NCBI RefSeq assembly: GCF_000967265.1
Contig: NZ_KQ033885.1
Coordinates: 1,717,538 to 1,781,537 of the forward strand
Origin: Bifidobacterium mellis
GTDB taxonomy: Bacteria; Actinomycetota; Actinomycetes; Actinomycetales; Bifidobacteriaceae
DNA: 64,000 bases
Reading direction: 5' to 3'
The translations under genes were made by a program, and so were the position numbers. Positions 18,991 through 28,038 of this stretch are shown here, in pieces. Every line of letters begins with the position of its first letter. Positions within the stretch are counted from its first letter, which is position 1. Under the pieces are notes generated by a model. That model was not told where the DNA came from and searched no databases. It saw nothing but the letters and a program-made list of their open reading frames with translations.

Positions 18991-19809
18991 TCAGATAAAC
19001 GCCCGTGGGCCGAAGATGGCTGTGCCTACACGGACCTCGGTAGACCCCTCAGCCACCGCATACTCCATGTCTCCGGTCATTCCCATGGACAGCATGGTGC
19101 AGGTGTCGGTGCCTGGCTCCCCCGAATCCCTGATGTGGTCGCGCAGACCGCGCAAATGGGCGAATCCGCTCCTGATGATGGCCTCATCATCCACATGCGC
19201 ACCTACGGTCATCAGCCCCTTAAGCTGAATCCCCTCCATAGCAGCCAGCTCATAGGCCAGATCCAGGGCCTGGTCCGGAGCACATCCCGACTTGGCCTGC
19301 TCGCCGGACTCGTTGACCTCCAGGAGTATGCCCATAGTTCCTCCCGCAGCCAGTGCCCGCGTGGCCAGCTTTCGAGCCAGCGGGGACCCGTCGACCGACT
19401 CGACCGTGTCGACATATGGCAGAATCTTATTGATCTTGTTGGATTGGAGTTGCCCAATAAGGTGGAAGCCGACGCCGGCGCTTGATGAATCACTGTCTAC
19501 AGCTTCGGTGCCAAGAGCCAGCTTCCTGTCCCGACAGAGCTCCAGCAATCCCTGGGCCTTGGCGGTGACCTCCTGGGGACGGTTCTCGCCGATCCGACGC
19601 ACTCCGGCATCAATGGCTGCCATGATCTCGCCCACATCGCGGGTCTTGGTGGCCGCCAACAGAGTCACCGAGCCTTCTTTTCGGCCGGCGGAGTTCTCCG
19701 CCTTGGCGATTCTGTCAGCCACACGCTTGACCCCATCCGCAATCTGCATGGCCCGTTCCCTGCCGATCTGCCGATTGTCCAGATCCTTGTGGTCCATATA
19801 GGCGACCAT
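18991..19809 (-). CDS. YggS/PLPBP family pyridoxal phosphate-binding protein
   Basis: PLPBP proteins bind PLP and help control free vitamin B6 and amino-acid balance; they have the alanine racemase barrel fold without known catalysis. The PLP lysine is in VTLLAATKTRD, followed by IGENRPQEVTAK, FHLIGQLQSNKINK, VNESGEQAKSG, LMTVGAHVDD and LSMGMTGDMEYAVAEGSTEVRVGTAIFG, all standard. A run of about 15 residues (KLALGTEAVDSDSSSAG) is inserted before the FHLIG strand. AAGGAGG lies ahead of the ATG at 19809. Confidence 0.93.
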   Translation of the reverse strand: MVAYMDHKDLDNRQIGRERAMQIADGVKRVADRIAKAENSAGRKEGSVTLLAATKTRDVGEIMAAIDAGVRRIGENRPQEVTAKAQGLLELCRDRKLALGTEAVDSDSSSAGVGFHLIGQLQSNKINKILPYVDTVESVDGSPLARKLATRALAAGGTMGILLEVNESGEQAKSGCAPDQALDLAYELAAMEGIQLKGLMTVGAHVDDEAIIRSGFAHLRGLRDHIRDSGEPGTDTCTMLSMGMTGDMEYAVAEGSTEVRVGTAIFGPRAFI

Positions 19810-19939
19810 GACCCGTTACCTCCTTAAAATCCGGAAGCCTTGACTGAGGCCATGGTAGCCAGTGGCTCATACCGACAAACCCACAAGCCCGGGAGAAAGC
19901 GGATGTCGGAAACGAGCGACCAAATTCGGGTCGAAGAAA

Positions 19940-20983
19940 CTACAGACTCGGCTTTGTGTCAGAAACGTTGAGCCCGCTCAGATCCAGCTGTCGGTCCCTG
20001 CGGTCAGCAGCCAGAGTGTTCCACGTGAAACCATCCAACAGTTCCTGCGCACTGGCAGGTCTGGGACGGTCCAGGAGTCCCAGAAGCCAGCCACAGACCC
20101 CCAACACCTGCCTGGACGACCAGCCGTCTCTTCTCAGTGATCCCAGGTCCGGTGAGCCGAAACGCTTGGACATCCTCCTGCCGTCCACGCCATCGATCAG
20201 CGGCAAATGGGCATACTGAACGCGAGGAGCCTGCGGCTGAAGATGATTCCGGATCCACATCTGAATGGCCGTGGACCTCAGCAGGTCCCTTCCCCGCACG
20301 ATCTGATTGACGCCCATGGCCAGGTCATCCACCGTCACCGCCAGCTGGTAGGAAACCAAGCCATCCGAACGTCTGACGACCACATCACCGACCTGCCTGG
20401 ACAAATCGAAGGACTTGGGGCCAAAAACCAAATCGTCGAAGCGACAGGTGGCATCCGATTCGTCGGGCTGATCGGGGACTGCGATTCGCAGGCTGTGCCT
20501 CTGCGCCCGAGCCAGCCTTTCACTGACCACCTGAGGGGAAAGTCCTCGGCAAGTGCCCGGATAGACGATGAATCCGTCGCCTTCATTCGGCGCCGATGCC
20601 GCACGGATGTCGGCACGGGAGCAGAAGCAGGGGTAAATCAGCGGCTGCCCGCCCACCAATTGCTGCGATTCCAGCTGATTCAATGCCTGAGTGTAGGCAT
20701 CGGCGCGCTGGGACTGGTAGACCACCTCACCATCCCAATCCAATCCCAGCCAGGCCAGGTCGTCCATGATCCAGCAATCGGCATCCTTGACCACCCGCGG
20801 CGTATCTATGTCTTCAATACGAAGCCGCAGAACCCCGCCAGGCCCTTGTGACCTGACACCAAGCCAGGCCGCCAGACATGCATAGATATTGCCCAGATGC
20901 ATTCGCCCGGTCGGCGAAGGCGCCAACCTTCCTACGACCTTGGCTTGGCCGGCCTGGTCCACTCTCGGTTCTCCCTTGTGCAT
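19940..20983 (-). CDS. gluQ: Glutamyl-Q tRNA(Asp) synthetase
   Basis: GluQRS is a shortened glutamyl-tRNA synthetase that attaches glutamate to the queuosine in tRNA(Asp). GRLAPSPTGRMHLGNIYACLAAWL carries the HIGH-type motif, RLRIEDIDTPR is typical of the class, PCFCSRADIRA with YPGTCRG provides a zinc-type Cys set, and RMSKRFGSPDLGSLR replaces KMSKS. No anticodon-binding domain follows, which separates it from GltX. About 347 residues. Start is ATG 20983 or 21004; neither has a good ribosome site. It implies queuosine in this organism's tRNA, or a relaxed role. Confidence 0.87.
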   Translation of the reverse strand: MHKGEPRVDQAGQAKVVGRLAPSPTGRMHLGNIYACLAAWLGVRSQGPGGVLRLRIEDIDTPRVVKDADCWIMDDLAWLGLDWDGEVVYQSQRADAYTQALNQLESQQLVGGQPLIYPCFCSRADIRAASAPNEGDGFIVYPGTCRGLSPQVVSERLARAQRHSLRIAVPDQPDESDATCRFDDLVFGPKSFDLSRQVGDVVVRRSDGLVSYQLAVTVDDLAMGVNQIVRGRDLLRSTAIQMWIRNHLQPQAPRVQYAHLPLIDGVDGRRMSKRFGSPDLGSLRRDGWSSRQVLGVCGWLLGLLDRPRPASAQELLDGFTWNTLAADRRDRQLDLSGLNVSDTKPSL

Positions 20984-21073
20984 ACCGACATGCTTGCATA
21001 CCATCCGGTCATCGGGAAACCATCAGGCAGCCAAGCTGCCACGCGCCCCTGAATGGTCGCGCAAGGCAAATGA

Positions 21074-22420
21074 TCAGAAGCTGTCGAGCAGGCGATCGAT
21101 TTCCTCGAAGTGCTTGACCTCAGGACGCCAGACCGGCTTGCCACGAACGATGACCAGCTTGGGATCAGCCAGGGTCCGTATATTCTTGGCAGGGTCCTCA
21201 TCAAGGACGATCAGATCCGCATCCTTACCCGTGTCGACAGAGCCAGTGACATTGTCAAAGCCCAGGTTTCGGGCATTGACCTGGGTGGCAGCGTGGAAGG
21301 CCTGCGCCGGAGTGAAGTCAGCGTACCGCACCAGATAGTCGAGTTCCCGCCAAGTGCCGTACTGGGGCACGAAGGTCATGCCGGTGTCGGTGCCGACGCC
21401 GACGGCAATACCGTTCTCATGAGCCTGCTTGGCGCTCTTGACCATGCCGTCGACGACCAGTTCGGAGTTGCCACGAACTATGTCGCTGATTCCCAGCTCC
21501 TGCTGGCTGATCTTGACCAGCGGCAGCCCGGCGGACAGCGTGGGGTCCAGGGCTGAGAAACCACGAAGCGAGCGCGGATTGTCAAGGAAGAGCCCGATCA
21601 TCTCGTCGTCAAGAACACTGCCATGCTCGATGGTGTCCACGCCTGCCTTGAGAGCGGCCTTGACCCCCTCGGGGCTCTGAGCATGTGCTGCGACGAGCAC
21701 GCCAAACTCATGGGCCTCATCGCAGACGGCAGCCATTTCCTCCTCGGTCATCTGCGGACTGCCGGCCTCACCAAGCTTGGTGGCATCGGTGACGCCTCCG
21801 GTCGCAGCCACCTTGATGGCATTGACCCCATGGTCCAGGTTCTCCCTGGTCCGACGCCTGGCCTCTTCTGGAGAGGAGCAGGACAGTGCGATGAAGGGAT
21901 CACCATGCCCTCCGGGAATCGCCAGGAGGGGGCCGGCGGCCAGCATGCGTGGACCGGTCAGCTCGTCGGCGTCAATCCTGTCACGCAGACGAACCGCCTC
22001 ATAACCCACATCACCCAGGGTACGAATGGTCGTCACTCCCGAGTTGAGCAGCGTGGAAACGGTGCCTTTGATCCTGGCATCCATAAGGACTCTGCCGGCA
22101 GGGCTGTGCACCACTTTCAAGGCTGCGTCGACCACACGCGGCGACAGGTCCGTACCGCCAGACAGGGGCTTGCCGTCGGCAAAGAGATGGGTATGGGCAT
22201 TGATGAGTCCCGGTGCCACAAACTTGCCCGTAGCATTGATCCGGTGGTATCCGGAAGGCACGTAGGCCAGCGGGGTTGGGCAGACCTGCTCTATCCGGCC
22301 GTCCGCGGACACCAGAACAGACATATCCTTCTGGACCGTGCCTTTTTCATCACCGGTCGCGATACTGGCGTGCTCGAGCACAAACGGCTCGCGCTCTTTC
22401 CTGCCTTGAAGACGCCCCAT
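21074..22420 (-). CDS. Metal-dependent amidohydrolase (imidazolonepropionase/prolidase-like)
   Basis: A 449-residue amidohydrolase of the cytoplasmic Xaa-Pro dipeptidase/imidazolonepropionase group. Metal and catalytic residues are all present: HxH in LINAHTHLFADG, the carboxylated Lys in NAIKVAATGGV, His in VAAHAQS and TIEHGSV, and Asp in VGVGTDTGM. The N-terminal composite beta sandwich (SADGRIEQV) and the C-terminal GKDADLIVLDEDPAKN complete the domain. The ATG at 22420 has AGGT seven bases upstream. Two tandem 16-bp repeats lie about 90-120 bases ahead. Substrate cannot be fixed; related enzymes act on cyclic dipeptides, N-acyl amino acids or hydantoin-like rings. Confidence 0.85.
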   Translation of the reverse strand: MGRLQGRKEREPFVLEHASIATGDEKGTVQKDMSVLVSADGRIEQVCPTPLAYVPSGYHRINATGKFVAPGLINAHTHLFADGKPLSGGTDLSPRVVDAALKVVHSPAGRVLMDARIKGTVSTLLNSGVTTIRTLGDVGYEAVRLRDRIDADELTGPRMLAAGPLLAIPGGHGDPFIALSCSSPEEARRRTRENLDHGVNAIKVAATGGVTDATKLGEAGSPQMTEEEMAAVCDEAHEFGVLVAAHAQSPEGVKAALKAGVDTIEHGSVLDDEMIGLFLDNPRSLRGFSALDPTLSAGLPLVKISQQELGISDIVRGNSELVVDGMVKSAKQAHENGIAVGVGTDTGMTFVPQYGTWRELDYLVRYADFTPAQAFHAATQVNARNLGFDNVTGSVDTGKDADLIVLDEDPAKNIRTLADPKLVIVRGKPVWRPEVKHFEEIDRLLDSF

Positions 22421-22508
22421 GGTCGTACCTGCCTTCCCATCTCCGATGCACTCATTGCGAGGAATCGGGCATATATGGTCAATCATATCCATGGCAGTAC
22501 GAACCATT

Positions 22509-22540
22509 CAAGCTTGACTACACACAAGCTTGACTACGCA
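22509..22540. repeat. Tandem 16-bp repeat, two units
   Basis: CAAGCTTGACTACACA (22509-22524) is followed directly by CAAGCTTGACTACGCA (22525-22540), 15 of 16 bases identical. The pair sits between the amidohydrolase start and the end of the decayed aquaporin gene, about 90 bases ahead of the former. It could be a double binding site, or a slippage product. Confidence 0.85.
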
Positions 22541-22598
22541 ATGAATAAGGTCCTGAGCCTCCAAAATGAATCACGGGACCTTGTCACCAAACCGCTGA

Positions 22599-23280
22599 TC
22601 AGGCGGCGAAAAGACTCTTGGAAATCATCGCTCCGACGATGGCACCGATGATGGGCGCCACCACCGGAATCCAAGCCTCGCCTCAGCGTGAGTCCCCCTT
22701 ATTGGGCATGGGCAGAATCCAGTGCAGGAAGCGCAGCACCAAATCGCCTGTGTGGTTCAGACCGGGGACGGTGGGACCGCCCAGAGAGGTGCCCCCCCCC
22801 CAGACGATCAAGCCGACGACGATGGAGGCGGCAGCCAACCCCTTAGATCCCCATGGCCCTGCAGACAGCAGAGGACTCCCAGGACCAGCACCGGGGGCGC
22901 CAAGCCAAAGAACTCATTGACAAAATAATCGACAGGCGATTCCGAGGCATCAGTGGTGCAGAAGGTGCCCGGAATCGGCGCAGGCTCCTTGGTTAGGCGG
23001 TAGTGCGGGAAGTAGCAGACGTAGACGACCAGCTGCGCCAGAATATAAGGCAGAACCTGGCTCCATGGGAAGATGCCGATGATGGCTTGCCCCAAAGTCA
23101 TGGCCGGATTGGTGTGGGCTCGGGATATCCCACCGGGCATGAGCACGGGAAACATGACTCCGAAGCCATATCCCATGCCATGGCAATAGTGAGCCAGCCG
23201 GAATGGTGGCCCTTGGCGCCCTCCAGATCCACGTCGGCGACCGCGTCGTTCCCGACACATTCAGCGGCCAACCTGGTCAT
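22599..23280 (-). pseudogene. Decayed aquaporin / glycerol-facilitator (MIP family) gene
   Basis: Pieces of one MIP-family channel are spread over two frames. It opens MTRLAAECVG (23280), seems to have lost about ten residues of helix 1, continues NDAVADVDLEGAKGHHSGW, then shifts frame near 23190 into GYGFGVMFPVLMPGGIS with the first pore motif TNPAMTLGQAIIGIFPW. After VLGVLCCLQ it shifts again near 22850 into GLAAASIVVGLIVWG. The second NPA motif is replaced by GLNHTGD, an in-frame TGA follows PNKGDSR, and the last helix (WIPVVAPIIGAIVGAMI) continues in the same frame to 22599. Several independent lesions argue for true decay, though one lies beside a run of ten C that could be misread. Confidence 0.85.
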
Positions 23281-23484
23281 GAGCGAATCTTCCACTCGAC
23301 CCTTCACCCCAACCGGTTATACATGGGCCAAGGCATGGGCATCATTCAATAAAAACATGTGGTGACACCAGTCCGAGAAGCGCTCACGATCCCCATTGAT
23401 CCAAATAATTCGTTGAATTCCACTCAACCAATCACTTGGACTGCGTAGACTGCAGGAACATTACCCCAGGGGGGGGGGGCAGTG
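23281..23484. other. Intergenic region with an 11-G homopolymer
   Basis: Spacer between the ECF ATPase end and the decayed channel gene. It holds an uninterrupted run of eleven G at 23469-23479, six bases after the ATPase stop in transcription order, and no gene. Runs this long are rare in GC-rich genomes and prone to slippage or miscalling. Confidence 0.6.
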
Positions 23485-24303
23485 TCACCGATTCGTCAGT
23501 AACGATGTCTTCGGCAGGGCCGCCATGAAATCCTCGGAGGTGAGCACGTCATGGAAGCCCCAGGCCTGAGCGAGCTGCGCCAGGTAGGGACGGGCCAGAT
23601 GGGCCTGTTCAAGCAGATCATCGTCCCTGAAGATCCGAGCGATGGGCCCATCCATGAGGATCTGTCTGTCGGCCATGACGATGCCACGCTGGAAATGACG
23701 AGTAACAAACTCCATGTCATGACTGATGGTGATGACAGTCTTACCCATTGCCGTCACCTGCTGGATTATCCCTGCCAGCAGGTCCGTAGCAGCCCTGTCC
23801 TGACCGGCGGTGGGCTCGTCCAGAATCAGCACCTGGGGATCCATGACCAAAGCCGATGCTATGGTGACAAACTTCCGCTGCGAGAACGGGAGGTCGTAGG
23901 GATGGGAATCCAGGCTGTCTTCCAAACCGCAGACTTCAGCGGCCCAAGCGACCCGCCCCCCGATACGTTCCCGGGCAACATGCTTTTTCACCAGCCCATA
24001 GGCTATTTCTCGACGGATGCTGTCCTGGAAGATCTGATCGTCCGGATTCTGGAAGACATAGCCGACCTTGGCTGCCACATGGGCGGCATCCTCTTGATCC
24101 GTGGCGGTCCCGTCCACCATGACGCGACCATGAGTGGGCTTGAGCAGTCCATTCATGAGTTTGACCATGGTGGTCTTGCCGGCCCCATTGCGGCCTATGA
24201 TGGCAACAGCTTCCCCAAGCTCGCATGACAGGCTGACCTCCCGCAAAGCCTGATATCCATTTGGATAGGTATAGCTGACCTTATCCAACTCAAGATAGGC
24301 CAT
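23485..24303 (-). CDS. ECF transporter ATPase, second subunit (EcfA')
   Basis: One of two ATPases of an energy-coupling-factor importer. Walker A is GRNGAGKTT (37-45), Q-loop YVFQNPDDQIF, Walker B QVLILDEPTAGQD, switch ITISHDMEFV. The ABC signature is not LSGGQ but LPFSQRKF at 138-145, so this site of the heterodimer is probably the weaker one; degenerate signatures are known in one ATPase of ECF pairs. The gene starts 2 bases after its partner ends and closes the operon. 272 residues, normal. Confidence 0.92.
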   Translation of the reverse strand: MAYLELDKVSYTYPNGYQALREVSLSCELGEAVAIIGRNGAGKTTMVKLMNGLLKPTHGRVMVDGTATDQEDAAHVAAKVGYVFQNPDDQIFQDSIRREIAYGLVKKHVARERIGGRVAWAAEVCGLEDSLDSHPYDLPFSQRKFVTIASALVMDPQVLILDEPTAGQDRAATDLLAGIIQQVTAMGKTVITISHDMEFVTRHFQRGIVMADRQILMDGPIARIFRDDDLLEQAHLARPYLAQLAQAWGFHDVLTSEDFMAALPKTSLLTNR

Positions 24304-24305
24304 CC

Positions 24306-25151
24306 TCAGGCCCCTTTCCGTCCGTAGCGTTCTATGGCATCCTCGACCGAGAGCGGCACGGGATCATTCAACCCCAGCTTCTTGTTGCGCTCCAGAAAGA
24401 AGCGGGTGACCTCGGGCAACTGACCACCATGATCCAAGACCTGCGGATCGGTCAGCACACGACGCGCTGGCCCACTCATGGCCACCCGGCCGCCTTCCAT
24501 GAGGATGACCAGGTCACTATAACGGGCCACCAGATCGATTTTGTGCTCAACCAGGATGACGGTCTTGCCCTGGCGCTTGAGCAGAGCAATGATGTTGAAT
24601 ACATCCTCGGTGCTCTGCGGATCCAGCTGGGAGGTGGGTTCATCCAAAACGACGATGGGCGGGTCCGTCACCAACACCGCAGCAATGGCCACGCGCTGTC
24701 GCTGCCCACCGGAAAGCTCCAGCGGATTGGCATCGGCGATGTCGCCCAGATGAAGCAGCTCTATCATGGCATCCACTCGTGCGGCCATCGCCTCCCTCTC
24801 TATGCCAAGGTTCTCCAGCGCATAGGCAATCTCCTCCCGCACATTGTCCTTGACACCGGACATCTGAGTAAAAGGATTCTGAAAGGAGTAGCCGACGGTT
24901 TCGGTCAGTTCCGCGTCATCGTATTGCTCCACAGGCCTTCCGGCCAGCTGAACCAGACCCGTTGGCTCTCCCCGATAAAAGCGCGGTATGAAGCCGCGGA
25001 TCAGATTGCAGATGGTGGTCTTCCCCGATCCGTTGGCACCCAGAAGCGCACAGACCTGCCCCTGCTCCACCTGGAAAGAGACATCACGCACGGCATCCTC
25101 ACGGCCCAGCGGATAACGGTATCCCACATGTTCCAGACTGATGACACTCAT
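24306..25151 (-). CDS. ECF transporter ATPase, first subunit (EcfA)
   Basis: The canonical ATPase of the same importer, about 281 residues. Walker A GANGSGKTT, Q-loop YSFQNPFTQM, full signature LELSGGQRQRVAIA, Walker B IVVLDEPTSQLDPQ and switch VILVEHKIDLV are all intact. The ATG at 25151 overlaps the stop of the T-component gene by four bases (ATGA), which is why I discard the much longer open frame that extends upstream across it. Confidence 0.94.
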   Translation of the reverse strand: MSVISLEHVGYRYPLGREDAVRDVSFQVEQGQVCALLGANGSGKTTICNLIRGFIPRFYRGEPTGLVQLAGRPVEQYDDAELTETVGYSFQNPFTQMSGVKDNVREEIAYALENLGIEREAMAARVDAMIELLHLGDIADANPLELSGGQRQRVAIAAVLVTDPPIVVLDEPTSQLDPQSTEDVFNIIALLKRQGKTVILVEHKIDLVARYSDLVILMEGGRVAMSGPARRVLTDPQVLDHGGQLPEVTRFFLERNKKLGLNDPVPLSVEDAIERYGRKGA

Positions 25152-25888
25152 TTCCAGACCCTCCATATGATGAACAGGATCAACAGCAGCAGGCAAATCA
25201 CCTGAATCACCCGGTCGATCGTGTGTTTGTCCAGGCGATAAAGGGAGGTCTTGGGAACAGGCGCCAGAAAAGCACGGGATTGCAAGGCCAGAGCATGTTC
25301 CTCGGTCTGCTGAATCAGGGAGAAAATCAATGGTCCCAACATGGGCACGAAGGACTTCACCCGTGCCCAGGCGTTGCCCTCGGTCTCGATGCCGCGGGAT
25401 TTCTGCGCATCCATAATGGTCCTGGAACGGTTGATCACCTGAGGGACCATGCCAATGGTCGACATGATCACGAACGTAACCTTCTTGGGCAGATGCGCTT
25501 GTTCCATGGCGTAGACCATGTCCTTGGGCGTGGTCACCTGGAAGTACCACATGATGGCCGAAGCGCTGGATACGATTCTGGAAGTGATTCCCAGGCTCTT
25601 GTCCAGACCTGTGGGAGACAAGGCAATGAATGCCCAGATATGCGCGCTGTCTGGATAGCGGACGATGAAGACCTGCACCAGGAAGATTACCAGAACGACA
25701 GTGCCCACGGATGAGAGGAAGGCCTTGAAGAACCTCATACCGTTACCGGCCATGATCGCCAGCAACAAGAAAACCGGGAACATGGCATATTGCAGAATGT
25801 ACCCAGGGGTGAAGATGCCGACAATGATGGCCAGCAGCACCATGGCCGCCTTGGAGGACGGATACAGTCGGTCTATGAAACCAGTCAT
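25148..25888 (-). CDS. ECF transporter transmembrane T component
   Basis: EcfT couples the two ATPases to the substrate-binding S component. The protein of 246 residues has about five to six membrane helices and the two cytoplasmic coupling motifs expected: IMDAQKSRGIETEG and ALQSRAFLA (x-R-G/A types). It ends with a helix, VIQVICLLLLILFIIWRVWK. Both ends overlap neighbours by four bases, so S-T-A-A' form one tightly coupled unit. Confidence 0.92.
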   Translation of the reverse strand: MTGFIDRLYPSSKAAMVLLAIIVGIFTPGYILQYAMFPVFLLLAIMAGNGMRFFKAFLSSVGTVVLVIFLVQVFIVRYPDSAHIWAFIALSPTGLDKSLGITSRIVSSASAIMWYFQVTTPKDMVYAMEQAHLPKKVTFVIMSTIGMVPQVINRSRTIMDAQKSRGIETEGNAWARVKSFVPMLGPLIFSLIQQTEEHALALQSRAFLAPVPKTSLYRLDKHTIDRVIQVICLLLLILFIIWRVWK

Positions 25889-26493
25889 GATGCCGCGGCA
25901 ACCTTCCTGACATAGGGGGATCCGTAATTGAACTTGATCAGGAACCTGTCCGGCAATTTGCGCAGAATCACCCAGCTGACCGAGACATCGATGGCTGTGG
26001 AGGCCACTGCGGTGAAGATGCTGGTCGAAAAAACCGACTTGATCAGGCTGGTCCCAGTCACCAGCAAGGCTGCTGTCAGCAGATCGCTACCGGCGCCAGT
26101 GACTCCGCCAAAAACAGCTATGGTGACCGGAGCCTTGACCACGGCCGCCGCAATGCTGATTACGAAGCAGGCGGCCACTGCGCCGATGATGTTCGTATAC
26201 CACCGCCAGCGGGAGAGCAGCCCGGCCACAAACCCTGTAGTCATGGCGACCAAAGCATAGGGGAAGGCCACAGGATTGAGCATACCGTTGATTACATTGC
26301 CCATGAGTCCCGTCACCAAGCCCACCCAGGGCCCGCCGAGCATTGACACAAAGAGGGTGCCTATCTGATCGATGAAGATAGGGAATTTCAGAATCGAGGA
26401 CAGCTGATAACCCACCACGTTGACCGAGACGCCTACTGGTATGAGCAGGAGGGCCAGCAGCGAGAAGTCATATCGCAAACCACGTTTCATCAT
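25885..26493 (-). CDS. ECF transporter substrate-binding S component
   Basis: A hydrophobic protein of about 202 residues with six helices. FPIFIDQIGTLFVSMLGGPWVGLVTGLMGNVINGM is the S-component pattern of an extracellular loop followed by a glycine-rich helix. GGAAGG lies just before the first of two adjacent ATGs. S components decide the vitamin or base taken up; this one is not one of the well-known riboflavin, biotin or thiamine types by motif. Its place behind a nucleoside hydrolase and an MFS carrier suggests a nucleoside, nucleobase or ribose-derived ligand (inference). Confidence 0.85.
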   Translation of the reverse strand: MMKRGLRYDFSLLALLLIPVGVSVNVVGYQLSSILKFPIFIDQIGTLFVSMLGGPWVGLVTGLMGNVINGMLNPVAFPYALVAMTTGFVAGLLSRWRWYTNIIGAVAACFVISIAAAVVKAPVTIAVFGGVTGAGSDLLTAALLVTGTSLIKSVFSTSIFTAVASTAIDVSVSWVILRKLPDRFLIKFNYGSPYVRKVAAAS

Positions 26494-26613
26494 GGTTCCT
26501 TCCCGCGCCAAGAGATACACTCCCGGCGCTACGGGTCCATGCCAGGTTCCCCACCAGTCCAAGGGACGGCAGGGAACCGGTCATGGAATGCCGATGAATT
26601 CGCAATATTCTCG

Positions 26614-28020
26614 TCAGGCCTGCTGCTTGTCCTCTTTCACGTTCTTGAAGACGAAGTAGTAGGACACCATGCCAATGACAATGACCACCGCAAAGATGAA
26701 GCAGACATTGGAATAGATGAATGACTGATCTGTGTGGCCCATGGCAGGAATGATCTTCTTGGCCAGACCAGAGCCCGACATGAGCACGCCTGCAACGGCT
26801 ATCATGGCCGTGTTGATCAGTCGGTTGAGCAGATTGTTGACCGCCATGCACCGCCCTACAACATCATTGGGCAGAGAATTCGGCAGAATCGAATTATATG
26901 CCGGGTAGATAACCGTATATCCAACACCGAAGAGAGCAAGGGCTATCCACATGAAGATGATGTTCCCGCCTAAGCAGAATCCGAACATCAACTGCGAGAG
27001 CAGGATGATCAGGCATCCCAACTGGAAGCCTTTCTTCGAGCCGATCTTATTGGTGATGAATCCTGATGACATGCCAGAGAGAAATGCACAGATGTTAGCA
27101 GGCAGGTACATCATGCCGACGGTCGCGCTGCTCACATCATAATTGGCCTTGATAAGGAAGGGGAAGACGAAGAAGAACGACATCTGCACCCCGTAGACAA
27201 TGGCACCGACAAGCGAACCCGACACCAACTTGGGTACCTTGAACAGGGTGATATCAATGATGGGGTTCTTGACCATCTTGGAGCAGATCACATAGACCAC
27301 GACGGATACAAGCGCCAAGCCCCACCACATAATCGTGTTCTTGTTGATGGCCATAAGGATCAACGCAAAAGCAATCGAAAAGATCACAATGGAAACCACA
27401 TTCATACGTTCGGCAGGCTGCTTGCCGGTCTCCTTGGCCTTATCAGGAAGATATTTGCGAACGGCCGGCAGGGCGATGAGCACTATAACAGGCACAATCA
27501 TGGTCATCTGCCATGACAGGTACTTGCTGACGAATCCGCCGAACACCGCACCCAAGGCAGCTGACAGCTGATACATGGCTGTATTGAAACCAAGGTACTT
27601 TGCCTGCTTATCGGCAGACAGATACTTGCGCACGAAGACCACGAAACATCCAGGAATAACTGCAGCGCCTGCTACCTGCACCGATCTGGCGGCGATGATC
27701 AGCCAGAAAGAGAACTGGAAGGCAACCATCAGGATGGAGCCGATGCCGAACATGGCCGTTCCGACAGTGAATAGCTTTCGTGGCGATACATCGTCTGACA
27801 GCGTGGAATAAATGGCGCCGCCCACCCCGAATACCAGGGATGCTATGGTCGTCAGCCAGCCCACCTGAGCCGGAGAAAGAGCGAAAGTCCCGGCAATGTC
27901 AGGCGAAACGATGCCAAACATCTTATCGCTGAAGACCTGCATGAAGCAGATGAAGATCATGAAAGGCATGGCCTTGAGGATCAACGACTCCTCAAGCTCG
28001 TCGGTAGATTTCTCGTTCAT
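26614..28020 (-). CDS. MFS transporter, DHA2-like, probable nucleoside or base carrier
   Basis: A 468-residue major facilitator protein with 14 predicted helices. The loop 2-3 motif is GGAIYSTLSDDVSPRKLFTVG (G-x-x-x-D-R/K-x-x-R-R-K type). Motif C is not obvious, which argues against a classical drug antiporter. The gene lies 121 bases upstream of the ECF S gene and 19 bases after the nucleoside hydrolase, on the same strand. A ribosome site (AGGAAAGG) sits rather far from the ATG at 28020. Role inferred from context: import of nucleosides or export of bases freed by the hydrolase. Confidence 0.8.
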   Translation of the reverse strand: MNEKSTDELEESLILKAMPFMIFICFMQVFSDKMFGIVSPDIAGTFALSPAQVGWLTTIASLVFGVGGAIYSTLSDDVSPRKLFTVGTAMFGIGSILMVAFQFSFWLIIAARSVQVAGAAVIPGCFVVFVRKYLSADKQAKYLGFNTAMYQLSAALGAVFGGFVSKYLSWQMTMIVPVIVLIALPAVRKYLPDKAKETGKQPAERMNVVSIVIFSIAFALILMAINKNTIMWWGLALVSVVVYVICSKMVKNPIIDITLFKVPKLVSGSLVGAIVYGVQMSFFFVFPFLIKANYDVSSATVGMMYLPANICAFLSGMSSGFITNKIGSKKGFQLGCLIILLSQLMFGFCLGGNIIFMWIALALFGVGYTVIYPAYNSILPNSLPNDVVGRCMAVNNLLNRLINTAMIAVAGVLMSGSGLAKKIIPAMGHTDQSFIYSNVCFIFAVVIVIGMVSYYFVFKNVKEDKQQA

Positions 28021-28038
28021 TGCTCTCAATTGCCTTTC

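Noticed and set aside
22547-22582. AAGGTCC/GGACCTT hairpin downstream of the aquaporin remnant
   Set aside because: Seven-bp stem with a 22-base loop and no T-run; could be chance.
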